A stretch of DNA of 64,000 bases. It comes from Streptomyces laurentii. Lineage in GTDB: Bacteria; Actinomycetota; Actinomycetes; Streptomycetales; Streptomycetaceae. The stretch spans positions 4,091,001 through 4,155,000 of the forward strand of contig AP017424.1 of NCBI GenBank assembly GCA_002355495.1, given 5' to 3'. The notes below the pieces were generated by a model. The model was not told the origin of the DNA, did no database searches, and was given only the letters and a program-made list of their open reading frames with translations. The position numbers were made by a program, and so were the translations under genes. Positions 27,080 to 35,534 of the stretch are shown here, one piece after another; within the stretch, counting starts at the first letter, position 1; every line of letters begins with the position of its first letter.

Positions 27080-29344
27080 ATGTCCATTTTCAGTTCTGAC
27101 CACGCCGTCCTGCCTGAGGGCGACGAGATCGTCGACGCCGTCGAGGCTCTCGAGGCCGACATCACCGCCGTCGACGAGGCCGTCGAGGCCGTCGAGTCCG
27201 CCGACATCGAGGCCGACATCGACATCGACGCCGACGCGGAGGCCGACGAGACCCCGCAGATCACCTTCGGCGACCTGGGCCTGCCCGAGGGCGTCGTGCG
27301 CAAGCTCGCCCAGAACGGCGTGACCGCCCCCTTCCCGATCCAGGCCGCGACCATCCCGGACGCCCTGGCCGGCAAGGACATCCTGGGCCGTGGCCGCACC
27401 GGCTCCGGCAAGACCCTCTCCTTCGGCCTCCCGCTGCTCACCACCCTGTCCGGCGGCAGCACCGAGCGGAAGAAGCCCCGCGGCGTCATCCTGACCCCGA
27501 CCCGCGAGCTCGCGATGCAGGTCGCGGACGCCCTCCAGCCGTACGGCGACGTGCTCGGCCTCAAGATGAAGGTCGTCTGCGGCGGTACGTCGATGGGCAA
27601 CCAGATCTACGCCCTGGAGCGCGGTGTCGACGTCCTCGTCGCCACCCCGGGCCGCCTGCGCGACATCATCAACCGCGGTGCCTGCTCCCTGGAGCAGGTC
27701 CAGGTCGCCGTCCTCGACGAGGCCGACCAGATGGCCGACCTGGGCTTCCTGCCCGAGGTCACCGAGCTGCTCGACCAGGTTCCCGCGGGCGGTCAGCGCC
27801 TGCTCTTCTCCGCCACGCTGGAGAACGAGATCGACAGCCTGGTGAAGCGCTACCTGGTGAACCCGGTCACCCACGAGGTCGACCCGTCCGCCGGCGCCGT
27901 CACGACGATGACCCACCACGTCCTGGTCGTGAAGCCGAAGGACAAGGCCCCGGTCACCGCCGCCATCGCCGCCCGCAAGGGCCGCACCATCATCTTCGTC
28001 CGCACCCAGCTGGGCGCCGACCGCGTCGCCGAGCAGCTGCGCGACTCCGGCGTGAAGGCCGACGCGCTGCACGGCGGCATGACCCAGGGCGCCCGTACCC
28101 GCACCCTGGCCGACTTCAAGGACGGTTACGTCAACGTCCTCGTCGCCACCGACGTCGCCGCGCGCGGTATCCACGTCGACGGCATCGACCTGGTCCTGAA
28201 CGTGGACCCGGCCGGTGACCACAAGGACTACCTGCACCGCTCGGGCCGTACCGCCCGCGCCGGCCGCTCCGGCACCGTCGTCTCGCTGGCGCTGCCGCAC
28301 CAGCGCCGCCAGATCTTCCGTCTGATGGAGGACGCGGGCGTGGACGCCTCGCGCCACATCGTCGGTGGTGCGGGCGCGTTCGACCCCGAGGTCGCCGAGA
28401 TCACCGGCGCCCGGTCGCTGACCGAGGTCCAGGCCGACTCCGCGAACAACTCCGCCAAGCAGGCGGAGCGCGAGGTGGCCGACCTCACCAAGCAGCTGGA
28501 GCGCCTGCAGCGGCGCGCCGTCGAGCTGCGCGACGAGGCCGACCGTCTGGTCGCCCGCGCCGCCCGCGAGCGCGGCGAGGACCCGGAGGCGGCGGTCGCC
28601 GAGATGACCGAGGCCGCCGAGGCCGAGGTCGCCGCCGCGGTTGCCGCGGCCGAGGTGCCGCAGCAGCGCGACCGCGAGGAGCGCCGCGACTTCGACCGCC
28701 GTGACGACCGCGGTGGTGACCGTGGCGGCTTCCGTCGCGACAACGACCGCGGTGGTGACCGTGGTGGCTTCCGCCGGGACAACGACCGCGGTGGTGACCG
28801 TGGTGGCTTCCGCCGGGACAACGACCGTCCGTCGTTCAACCGTGACCGTGGTGGCGACCGCGGTGGCTTCGAGCGCCGTGACGACCGTGGTGGTGACCGT
28901 GGTGGCTTCCGTCGTGACAACGACCGCGGTGGTGACCGTGGTGGCTTCCGTCGCGACAACGACCGTCCGTCCTTCAACCGCGACCGCCGCGACAACGACC
29001 GTCCGTCGTTCAACCGCGACCGTCGTGACGAGCGTCCCTCGTTCAACCGTGACCGTCGTGACGACCGCGGTGGCTTCGAGCGCCGTGACGACCGTCGTGA
29101 CGACCGCGGTGGCGACCGTGGCGGCGACCGTGGCGGCGACCGTGGTGGCTTCCGTCGCGACAACGACCGCCCGTCCGGCGGCCACCGTGGCAGCGACCGC
29201 CCGTTCAACCGCGACCGCCGCGACGAGCGTCCCTCGTTCAACCGCGACCGTCGTGACGACCGTCCGTCCTTCAACCGCGACCGCCGCGACGACCGCGGCG
29301 GCTTCCGCCGGGACGACAAGCCGCGCTGGAAGCGCAACGGCTGA
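27080..29344 (+). CDS. DEAD-box RNA helicase with long RGG-type tail
   Basis: The 754-residue protein has an acidic N-terminal 55 residues (repeated Ala-Val-Glu-Ala-Asp-Ile words). A helicase core follows at about 60-430: GRGRTGSGKTLSFGLPLL (motif I), PTRELAMQ, VLDEADQMADLGF (DEAD), LFSATLENE (SAT) and HRSGRTARAGRSG (motif VI). A coiled-coil-like region lies at about 455-525. From about residue 527 to the end is a basic tail of repeated DRGGDRGGFRRDN and RPSFNRDRRD units that should bind RNA. Such helicases remodel rRNA and mRNA, often in the cold. It corresponds by position to SCO4096. Confidence 0.92.
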   Translation: MSIFSSDHAVLPEGDEIVDAVEALEADITAVDEAVEAVESADIEADIDIDADAEADETPQITFGDLGLPEGVVRKLAQNGVTAPFPIQAATIPDALAGKDILGRGRTGSGKTLSFGLPLLTTLSGGSTERKKPRGVILTPTRELAMQVADALQPYGDVLGLKMKVVCGGTSMGNQIYALERGVDVLVATPGRLRDIINRGACSLEQVQVAVLDEADQMADLGFLPEVTELLDQVPAGGQRLLFSATLENEIDSLVKRYLVNPVTHEVDPSAGAVTTMTHHVLVVKPKDKAPVTAAIAARKGRTIIFVRTQLGADRVAEQLRDSGVKADALHGGMTQGARTRTLADFKDGYVNVLVATDVAARGIHVDGIDLVLNVDPAGDHKDYLHRSGRTARAGRSGTVVSLALPHQRRQIFRLMEDAGVDASRHIVGGAGAFDPEVAEITGARSLTEVQADSANNSAKQAEREVADLTKQLERLQRRAVELRDEADRLVARAARERGEDPEAAVAEMTEAAEAEVAAAVAAAEVPQQRDREERRDFDRRDDRGGDRGGFRRDNDRGGDRGGFRRDNDRGGDRGGFRRDNDRPSFNRDRGGDRGGFERRDDRGGDRGGFRRDNDRGGDRGGFRRDNDRPSFNRDRRDNDRPSFNRDRRDERPSFNRDRRDDRGGFERRDDRRDDRGGDRGGDRGGDRGGFRRDNDRPSGGHRGSDRPFNRDRRDERPSFNRDRRDDRPSFNRDRRDDRGGFRRDDKPRWKRNG
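28690..29330 (+). repeat. Intragenic repeats encoding the DRGGFRRDN tail
   Basis: The 3' part of the helicase gene is built of imperfect repeats of about 27-39 bases whose units include GACCGTGGTGGCTTCCG. Copies differ mainly at third codon positions, so the protein repeat is more strictly kept than the DNA repeat. Confidence 0.85.
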
Positions 29345-29377
29345 CATGCCGTGAGGCCGTAGGGCCGCAAGGCCGCG

Positions 29378-29421
29378 AGAGGGCCCGTATCCGCACTTCG
29401 GTGCGGGTGCGGGCCCTCTTC
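29378..29421 (+). terminator. DEAD-box helicase terminator
   Basis: The long hairpin has arm GAGAGGGCCCG (from 29378), a nested CCGCACTTCGGTGCGG stem with TTCG loop, and closing CGGGCCCTCTT. It lies about 35 bases after the helicase stop. Confidence 0.85.
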
Positions 29422-29600
29422 GTGTCCGGTCGCACACCTGCCGACGGGAGGATCCGAAAATCGGTGGGGGGAGTCCGGGCCCGCTGCTACCTTCCGCTTG
29501 CCGGGGGGACGGAGGCCGATCAGGCCAGGTCCGGGGCGTGGCGTGAGAGCCGCGTCCCTGCTCCCCGCATGCCTGTCGGCTTCCCAGGGGAGGGACCCGA

Positions 29601-31928
29601 ATGCCTCGCAGCACTGTCATCCGTCATTCCGTAGCGGCCGTGGCCGCGGCGACTCTGATCGCCGGTCTCGGCTCGTTCGCACCGCTCGCGGCCGCCGCCG
29701 AGGACACCGGCGTCGTGTTCCCGGCGGCCGTCGCGGACCAGCCGCGCCACGTGGTCCCGGTCGCCGTCGGCGCGAGCGGATTCCTGCGGTACGAGCAGGG
29801 CCTCGGCCATTTCTGGACCCCGTACTCCGGGCCCGAGCGGCCGCTGAACCTCGGTGCGGAGGGGCCCGAGGCCGACGGCACCTACGGCGCGGGTTCCGAC
29901 TACATCGCCTCCTTCAACCCCAACGCTCCCGGCGGCGGCTGGGTGCGGCTGGTGAACGTGGCCGAGGACGTCACCTGGACCGTGCCGCTGCCGAGCGGGC
30001 ACCGGTACGTCGGCACCTTCGGCACCACGGTCGTCACCACCACCCAGAGCGACGAGGGCGCCCCGCGCGCGTGGCATCTGTTCCGGTCCAGCCCGGGCTC
30101 CTCGGCACCCGTGCCGGACACGGTGGTGACCGGCTGGCCGGCGGACGCCGAGCCCGCCGCGAAGGCAGTCACCGGTGACGACGGGGGGATCCTGGCCGGC
30201 TACACGGCGGGCGACGTGACCCGGCCGGTCTGGATCGACCTCGCGACCGCGAAGGTCCGGCCGGTCGCCCCGGAGCGCACCGCGCCGAGCGCCGGGACCG
30301 TCCACACCGCGACCGAGGTCGCCGAGTGGACGAAGGACGGCGTGGTCCGGTTCTACGCGAAGGGCTCGGCCGACGCGTCCGGCCCGCTCGCCGAGACCGC
30401 GAGCACCGAACTGGCCCACCACGAGGGCGACCTGCTGCTCGGCGCGGTGGGCGAGCGGCTGATCGTCGCCCGCGCGTCCGGACAGGGTGGCTCCGCGCCG
30501 TACCGCCTCGTCTCCGTCCCCCGGGCCGGCGGCGAGGAGACGGAACTCCTCGCGTACGGCCGGGAGAGCGCGCTGCCCACCTCGGACGGCGGACTGCTCG
30601 TGGTCGGCGGGACGGCGGCGGACAAGCTCGCCGTGACCCGGATCTCCGCGACGGCGGACGGCACGGCGCTGACCGCCCTCACGGACGTCACCCCGCTCAG
30701 CTCCAAGCCCCGTGCGCTCACCTTCGACCACGGGCGGATCGCCTCGATCGACCGCATGCCCGACGAGACGAACACCGTGCTCTCCCGGGCCGTGTCGGTG
30801 AGCGGGCCACTGGCCGCCGGCGCGACGCGGACGCGGGGCGACCTCGGCCTCGCGCTCGACCACTGCACGGACAGCAGCCCCTGCAAAGCCCCGTTCACCA
30901 CCGGAGACGGCCGGATGGTGATCAATCAGCCGCAGGGCCTCGACCCGAGCCCCGCGATCGTGGTGGAGCCGGATGCCACGGAAGGCCGTCCGATCAGTGA
31001 CGAGTTCACCTATTTCCGGGTCTTCGGCGTGTCCGGCCGGTACGCGATCGGCGCGGGCGACCTCAAGAGCACCGGGAGGACCCGGACGGTCACCCTCGAC
31101 CTGGACACCGGCAAGCAACTCGCCACGTTCGCGACCGGTTACGAGCGCGAGGACGTCGAACTGTACGGCGACACCGTCTGGGCCGCCGGCACCGGCGGCA
31201 CCGTCACCGGCTACGACGCCCGCACGGGCGCGGCGAAGCGCACGATCACGGTCGCGTCGGGCTGCGGCACCCCCGAGAACATCCGGGTGACCGCGCACTG
31301 GCTCGGCTGGGAGTGCTGGGGCAGCGGCTGGAAGGCCGGGATCTACGACCTCGACACCAACGTCAACCGGTCGTACGGCGACGCGTACGCCGTCCTCGGC
31401 GACGGCTACGTGGTCAAGGCCGGCGACGGCGACCTCGTCGTGACTGACGTCCGAGGCGCCCAGCCGGTCGAGAAGGGCACGTACCGCCCGAACGACTTCG
31501 ACTTCCAGGAAGGGGCGTGGGCGGTCGACACGGCCACCGGGCGGCTGGCGTACGAGTCGAACCGCGCCGGTGACCTGACCGTCGCCGACCTCGGTGTACC
31601 CGCCTCCCCGCTCGCCCGCATCGACGCCGACGTGCCCGCCGCGGCGACCGCCGCCGACGGCGCGATCTCCTGGAAGCCGCGCTGGTGGCTGTCCAAGCCC
31701 GCCGGCTCCTGGACGCTGACCCTCACCGACAACGCGACCGGGGCGACGGTCCGCACCCTCACCGGGGGCGAGGCACGCGGCATGCTCGCCGCCGCGTGGG
31801 ACGGCAAGGACGACGCGGGACGGCTCGCCGCCGACGGCTCCTACGCCTGGACGCTGACGGCCAAGGCGGCGGACGGCTCGGGAGCCGACCTGGAGCAGCG
31901 CGGCGAGCTGCGGCTGGGCGGCGTGTGA
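29601..31928 (+). CDS. Secreted propeller-like protein with FlgD-type Ig domain
   Basis: The 775-residue exported protein has a signal peptide (residues 1-33, ending PLAAAAED) and a long body of repeated beta-strand segments such as VRFYAKGSADA, ERLIVARASG, GRESALPTSDGGLLVVGG and GYDARTGAAKRTI that suggest a beta-propeller. The last 75 residues, WTLTLTDNATGATVRTLTGG through AAWDGKDDAGRLAADGSYAWTLTA, match a FlgD-type immunoglobulin-like domain (W-x-G-x-D-x-x-G and DG-x-Y). ATG 29601 follows AGGGGAGGGA. No catalytic motif was recognised. A binding or scaffold role outside the cell is inferred. Confidence 0.82.
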   Translation: MPRSTVIRHSVAAVAAATLIAGLGSFAPLAAAAEDTGVVFPAAVADQPRHVVPVAVGASGFLRYEQGLGHFWTPYSGPERPLNLGAEGPEADGTYGAGSDYIASFNPNAPGGGWVRLVNVAEDVTWTVPLPSGHRYVGTFGTTVVTTTQSDEGAPRAWHLFRSSPGSSAPVPDTVVTGWPADAEPAAKAVTGDDGGILAGYTAGDVTRPVWIDLATAKVRPVAPERTAPSAGTVHTATEVAEWTKDGVVRFYAKGSADASGPLAETASTELAHHEGDLLLGAVGERLIVARASGQGGSAPYRLVSVPRAGGEETELLAYGRESALPTSDGGLLVVGGTAADKLAVTRISATADGTALTALTDVTPLSSKPRALTFDHGRIASIDRMPDETNTVLSRAVSVSGPLAAGATRTRGDLGLALDHCTDSSPCKAPFTTGDGRMVINQPQGLDPSPAIVVEPDATEGRPISDEFTYFRVFGVSGRYAIGAGDLKSTGRTRTVTLDLDTGKQLATFATGYEREDVELYGDTVWAAGTGGTVTGYDARTGAAKRTITVASGCGTPENIRVTAHWLGWECWGSGWKAGIYDLDTNVNRSYGDAYAVLGDGYVVKAGDGDLVVTDVRGAQPVEKGTYRPNDFDFQEGAWAVDTATGRLAYESNRAGDLTVADLGVPASPLARIDADVPAAATAADGAISWKPRWWLSKPAGSWTLTLTDNATGATVRTLTGGEARGMLAAAWDGKDDAGRLAADGSYAWTLTAKAADGSGADLEQRGELRLGGV

Positions 31929-32074
31929 CCGTACGCGCCCTGAACGGGCCGCCGGCGCGGTGGAGTCCGTCGCCGGCGGCGCGGGCCGCGGGCGCGTGAC
32001 CGGCCCGGTTCGGCTCTGGCGCGCCGCCGGTGCGCCGGGGCCGATACCCGATCGGTTTCGGGAGGGCCACGGGC

Positions 32075-32080
32075 TATGCT
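32075..32080 (+). promoter_or_regulatory. -10 element upstream of tRNA-Lys
   Basis: TATGCT lies 20 bases before the tRNA-Lys 5' end. The -35 region is weak (TCGGTT at 17-18 bases). It is a plausible vegetative promoter. Confidence 0.45.
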
Positions 32081-32100
32081 GCATGGGTGCGCCGGTCCAC

Positions 32101-32173
32101 GGGCCGTTAGCTCAATTGGCAGAGCAGTGGACTTTTAATCCATTGGTTGTGGGTTCGAGTCCCACACGGCCTA
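32101..32173 (+). tRNA. tRNA-Lys(TTT)
   Basis: The 73-base tRNA has acceptor GGGCCGT/ACGGCCT (G-T wobble at position 1), D-arm GCTCAATTGGCAGAGC, anticodon loop CTTTTAA (anticodon TTT), T-loop TTCGAGT and discriminator A. A hairpin terminator lies 44 bases downstream. Confidence 0.97.
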
Positions 32174-32216
32174 CCGTGACACACCGTAGGCTCATCCGTT
32201 TGACCTGCGGAATCAG

Positions 32217-32246
32217 AAAGGCCCCCTCTCCGGAGGGGGCCTTTCG
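32217..32246 (+). terminator. tRNA-Lys terminator
   Basis: The hairpin AAAGGCCCCCTCT/AGGGGGCCTTT with a short CCGG-containing loop follows tRNA-Lys by about 45 bases. Confidence 0.8.
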
Positions 32247-32411
32247 CGTGTGCTTCGGGAGGGCGCGGGGACGACTCCGTGCCGCCCCGCACCCTCCCGG
32301 CGGGCGAGTGGACGACACTCCCTGACCCTTGCGGGAATGGTTCTCCCCGCCGTCTTCTCCCGCGCGATGTCGGACCAACTTCCCGCACGCGGGGGTGCGA
32401 TGGGGCCTGAG

Positions 32412-33335
32412 TCAGCGCACGCCGAGCGCGGCGAGCCGCTCCCGGTCCGCGATGATGTCGATCCCGACGACCCGGGTGCCCACGATGGTGAACACCATCA
32501 GGCCGGCCGGCGCACCGTCCGCGAGCGAGACCAGTCCGGCCGCGCCGTTGACCGTGACCCGGCGGACGGTGTGGCGGAACTTGGCGAAGGTGAGGGCCTG
32601 CGCCGTGACCCGTTCGGCGCCGCGCACCAGCGTGGACGCCTCGGCCGGCAGCAGCACGCCGCCGTCGACGCGCAGCAGGACGTCCGGGTCGAGGACCGCG
32701 AGCAGCCCCTCGAAGTCGCCGGCCTGCGAGGCGGCCAGGAACGCCGAGACGACCTCCCGCTGCCGGGCCGGATCCGGCGCGGGCGCCGGAGCGGCGTCCT
32801 GGACCCGGCGGCGGGCCCGGCTGGCGAGCTGACGGGCGGCGGCCGGGGACCGGTCGACGATCGGGGCGATCTCGTCGAAGGAGACCGCGAACATGTCGTG
32901 CAGCACGAACGCCAGCCGCTCCGCCGGGACCAGCGTCTCCAGGACGATCAGCAGCGCGAGCCCGACCTCGTCGGCGAGCAGCGCCTCCCGCTCGGGGTCG
33001 GGGGCGGCGCCGTCCTCCCGTACGACCGGGTCGGGGATGTACGTGTCGGAGAAGAGCGGGTCCTCGCGGCGGGACGTGCGGGAGCGGAGCATGTCGAGAC
33101 AGATCCGGCCGACGACGGTGGTCAGCCAGGCGCTCAGGTTGCGGATGCCGGCGGTGTCGGAACGGTTCAGCTTGATCCACGCCTCCTGGACGGCGTCCTC
33201 CGCCTCGCCGAGCGAGCCGAGCATCCGGTACGCGACGGCGCGCAGCTGCCCGCGGTCGGCCTCGAAGCGCTCGGCCAGCAGCTCGGGCCCGTGCTGGTAC
33301 GCGACGTTTCGGTCCTTGTCGTGGCCGTGGTCCAT
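32412..33335 (-). CDS. ECF41/SigJ-type sigma factor with SnoaL-like tail
   Basis: The 307-residue extracytoplasmic-function sigma factor has region 2 (ERFEADRGQLRAVAYRMLGSLGEAEDAVQEAWIKL, about 22-56) and region 4 (LIVLETLVPAERLAFVLHDMFAVSFDEIAPIV, about 130-160). The linker YIPDPVV resembles the ECF41 WLPEPLV motif. A C-terminal SnoaL/NTF2-like domain of about 110 residues includes DPDVLLRVDGG. In ECF41 factors this tail controls the sigma factor itself, replacing a separate anti-sigma. ATG 33335 follows GGGGGAGAA. No COE-type oxidoreductase is adjacent in this window. Confidence 0.88.
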   Translation of the reverse strand: MDHGHDKDRNVAYQHGPELLAERFEADRGQLRAVAYRMLGSLGEAEDAVQEAWIKLNRSDTAGIRNLSAWLTTVVGRICLDMLRSRTSRREDPLFSDTYIPDPVVREDGAAPDPEREALLADEVGLALLIVLETLVPAERLAFVLHDMFAVSFDEIAPIVDRSPAAARQLASRARRRVQDAAPAPAPDPARQREVVSAFLAASQAGDFEGLLAVLDPDVLLRVDGGVLLPAEASTLVRGAERVTAQALTFAKFRHTVRRVTVNGAAGLVSLADGAPAGLMVFTIVGTRVVGIDIIADRERLAALGVR

Positions 33336-33442
33336 CGGTTCTTCTCCCCCTCGCGTCGGGTCGCGACGCCGTGTCGACACCCTGTCGACGGATCGGATCC
33401 CGCGGTTGTGACACGGCCGTGCGGCGCCCGCCGGCCAAGGAT

Positions 33443-33472
33443 TTCGTATCTGGGCCGACCATGCCGTAAGGT
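33443..33472 (+). promoter_or_regulatory. Promoter of tRNA-fMet
   Basis: TTCGTA (33443-33448), an 18-base spacer and TAAGGT (33467-33472) would start transcription near 33479, six bases before the initiator tRNA. Confidence 0.6.
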
Positions 33473-33484
33473 TGGGTTCACCGA

Positions 33485-33558
33485 CGCGGGGTGGAGCAGC
33501 TCGGTAGCTCGCTGGGCTCATAACCCAGAGGTCGCAGGTTCAAATCCTGTCCCCGCTA
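33485..33558 (+). tRNA. Initiator tRNA-fMet(CAT)
   Basis: The 74-base tRNA has two initiator hallmarks. The first acceptor pair is a mismatch (C1 against T72), and three G-C pairs close the anticodon stem (TGGG-CTCATAA-CCCA, anticodon CAT). The T-loop is TTCAAAT and the discriminator is A. Its own promoter and terminator flank it. Confidence 0.96.
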
Positions 33559-33568
33559 CTCAGTAGCC

Positions 33569-33602
33569 GAAGGCCCGGATCGTGCAGACGATCCGGGCCT
33601 TC
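33569..33602 (+). terminator. tRNA-fMet terminator
   Basis: The perfect hairpin GAAGGCCCGGATCGT (from 33569) pairs with its complement ending at 33602 and starts 10 bases after the tRNA. Confidence 0.85.
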
Positions 33603-33782
33603 GTCGTATGCGGACACCGGCCCGGAGATCGGCCTGGAGGCCCGCCCGGGCACGTGTCCCGGCGTGTGATTTTTCGCCGCACGCCCGCCGCACGCCCCCC
33701 GCGCGCCCCCGGATCGAGCGTGGCCAAAACCGAATCCGTCCCTTTGCGTCGCGCGCGTGCGCCCCGTAACGTCGCGCGCACC

Positions 33783-34193
33783 ATGAGTGACCACGGTTCG
33801 GCCGGTGTGACCGGCGTGCACGAGGCGACACGGGCGAGGCGACGAGCGCCCGCCGTGCTGCTGCTGTTCGCGCTGCTCTCGCTCGTCGCCGGGGTCTGCC
33901 ACGGTGCCCACGGGCACGCGCTGGCCCTCTCCGGCCCCACCGGCACCAGCGTCTCCGCGCCCGACTCCTCGCACGGCTGTGATCTGCCGGGGGAGAACTG
34001 GTCGTTCGACGCCCATCTGCCCGCGCAGGCCGGCGGCTCGCAGTTCTCGGCGCCGGCCTCCGGGGGCGCCGGTCTCGTCCCGCACGACGAGGTCTTCCCC
34101 GCCGCCCCGGACACGCGCTGCGTCCACGGCCGGGCCGGTCCCGGCCCCGAGCCCCGCAGACTGCTCATCGCCCTCGGTGTGAACCGGAACTGA
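33783..34193 (+). CDS. Small exported hypothetical protein
   Basis: The product has 136 residues and no recognised family. A basic start (RARRRAP) followed by a hydrophobic segment (AVLLLFALLSLVAGVCHGAHGHA, about 27-49) suggests a signal peptide or membrane anchor. The outer part contains two cysteines (HGCDLPGENW and TRCVHG) and ends in a basic segment. ATG 33783 is chosen because the upstream extension is low-complexity. It precedes the PLP-enzyme/MFS pair by 216 bases on the same strand; a functional link is possible but unproven. Confidence 0.55.
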   Translation: MSDHGSAGVTGVHEATRARRRAPAVLLLFALLSLVAGVCHGAHGHALALSGPTGTSVSAPDSSHGCDLPGENWSFDAHLPAQAGGSQFSAPASGGAGLVPHDEVFPAAPDTRCVHGRAGPGPEPRRLLIALGVNRN

Positions 34194-34409
34194 CCGGGCT
34201 CGCGTACGCGCCCGCGTACGCCCACGGTCCTTCCGCGCGCCGGCGCGCACCCGCATCCGCCTCCGCTTCCGTACCCGCACCCGGGATCCGTACCTGGATC
34301 CGCGTCGGGTCCGCGGTCCCCGGATGCCCGCGCCCGCGCACTCCCGCCGCACGCGCCGTCACCGGCTTCGCTGTCCGCGCGTGCCCACATCCAAGGGACG
34401 CAGACCCCC

Positions 34410-35534
34410 ATGACGCACCCCGCCACTCTCACCTCCGTCACCGAGCAGACCGTCGGCAACACCCCCGTGCTGTGGATGGACGACGGCTACTGGGCCAAGC
34501 TCGAAGGCTTCAACTTCGGCGGCATCAAGGACCGCGCCGCCCTCTACATGGTCGAACAGGCCCGTCGCCGCGGAGAGCTGCGGCCCGGCGCCCCGATCGT
34601 CGAGTCGACCTCCGGCACCCTCGGCCTCGGCCTCGCGCTCGCCGGCATCCTGCACGGCCACCCCGTCCACGTCGTCACCGACCCGGGCCTCGAACCGATC
34701 GTGGAGCGGATGCTCACCGCCCACGGCGCCCAGGTCCACGTCGTGCCCGAGCCCAGCCCCTCCGGCGGCTGGCAGCAGGCCCGCATGGACAAGGTCGCCG
34801 AGCTGCTGCTCGCCCTGCCCGGCGCCTGGTGGCCCAACCAGTACGGGAACCCCGACAACCAGCGGGCGTACAGCGGCCTCGCCGGTGAACTGTCCGGCCA
34901 GCTCGACCGGATCGACGTGCTGGTCTGCGCGGTCGGCACCGGCGGCCACTCGGCGGGGATCGCCCGCGCGCTGCGCGCCGGCTCCAGCCCGGCCCTCGAA
35001 CTCGTCGGCGTCGACTCCCTCAACTCCACCATCTTCGGGCTGCCGGCCGGCGAGCGTCTGATGCGCGGCCTGGGTTCCTCCATCCACCCGGCCAACGTCG
35101 ACCACCCCGCCTTCGACGAGGTCCACTGGGTGGCGCCGGCCGAGGCGGTACGGTCCGCGCGGCGGCTCGCGGCCCGGCAGTTCGCGACGGGCGGCTGGAG
35201 TGTGGGCGCGGTCGCGCTGGTCGCGGGCTGGCTGGCCCGCACCCGGCCGCGCGGCACCCGGATCGCCGCCGTGTTCCCGGACGGTCCGCAGCGCTACTTC
35301 GACACCGTCTTCAACGACGAGTACTGCTCCATGCATGGACTGCTCGACGGGCCGGTCCGGGACGAACCCGCGGCATATGCCGAGAACGAGCGGGTCGACG
35401 GCTGGACCCGCAAGGTTCTGGACCGGACCCGGGGCACGAGCGAGGTGAACGGCGCCGGCGTCGACACCGCGAACGCCGTCGACACCACGAACGGCGTCGA
35501 CGGCACCGAGCAGGCGAAGGCGGAGCGGGTGTGA
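34410..35534 (+). CDS. PLP-dependent cysteine-synthase-family enzyme
   Basis: The 374-residue fold-type II PLP enzyme is of the cysteine/serine beta-replacement family. The PLP lysine is in FGGIKDRAALYM (residues 32-43), replacing the usual PSGSVKDR. The substrate loop is ESTSGTLGLGLAL and the phosphate loop is CAVGTGGHSAGIARAL. The final 40 residues are a low-complexity tail (repeated NxVDTT). The altered active-site loops argue against plain cysteine synthesis. It is joined to an MFS gene by a one-base overlap, suggesting that the enzyme makes a small amino-acid-like product which the partner exports. That role is inference. Confidence 0.82.
   Translation: MTHPATLTSVTEQTVGNTPVLWMDDGYWAKLEGFNFGGIKDRAALYMVEQARRRGELRPGAPIVESTSGTLGLGLALAGILHGHPVHVVTDPGLEPIVERMLTAHGAQVHVVPEPSPSGGWQQARMDKVAELLLALPGAWWPNQYGNPDNQRAYSGLAGELSGQLDRIDVLVCAVGTGGHSAGIARALRAGSSPALELVGVDSLNSTIFGLPAGERLMRGLGSSIHPANVDHPAFDEVHWVAPAEAVRSARRLAARQFATGGWSVGAVALVAGWLARTRPRGTRIAAVFPDGPQRYFDTVFNDEYCSMHGLLDGPVRDEPAAYAENERVDGWTRKVLDRTRGTSEVNGAGVDTANAVDTTNGVDGTEQAKAERV

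Noticed and set aside
28690..29330. Regular repeats that might suggest a CRISPR array
   Set aside because: Repeats are in frame, diverge at third positions, have no unique spacers and encode the helicase tail.
27020..29620. An 866-codon minus-strand frame opposite the DEAD-box helicase with Val/Thr/Ala repeats
   Set aside because: The repeats are the antisense reading of the RGG-tail codons; no ribosome site or conserved domain.
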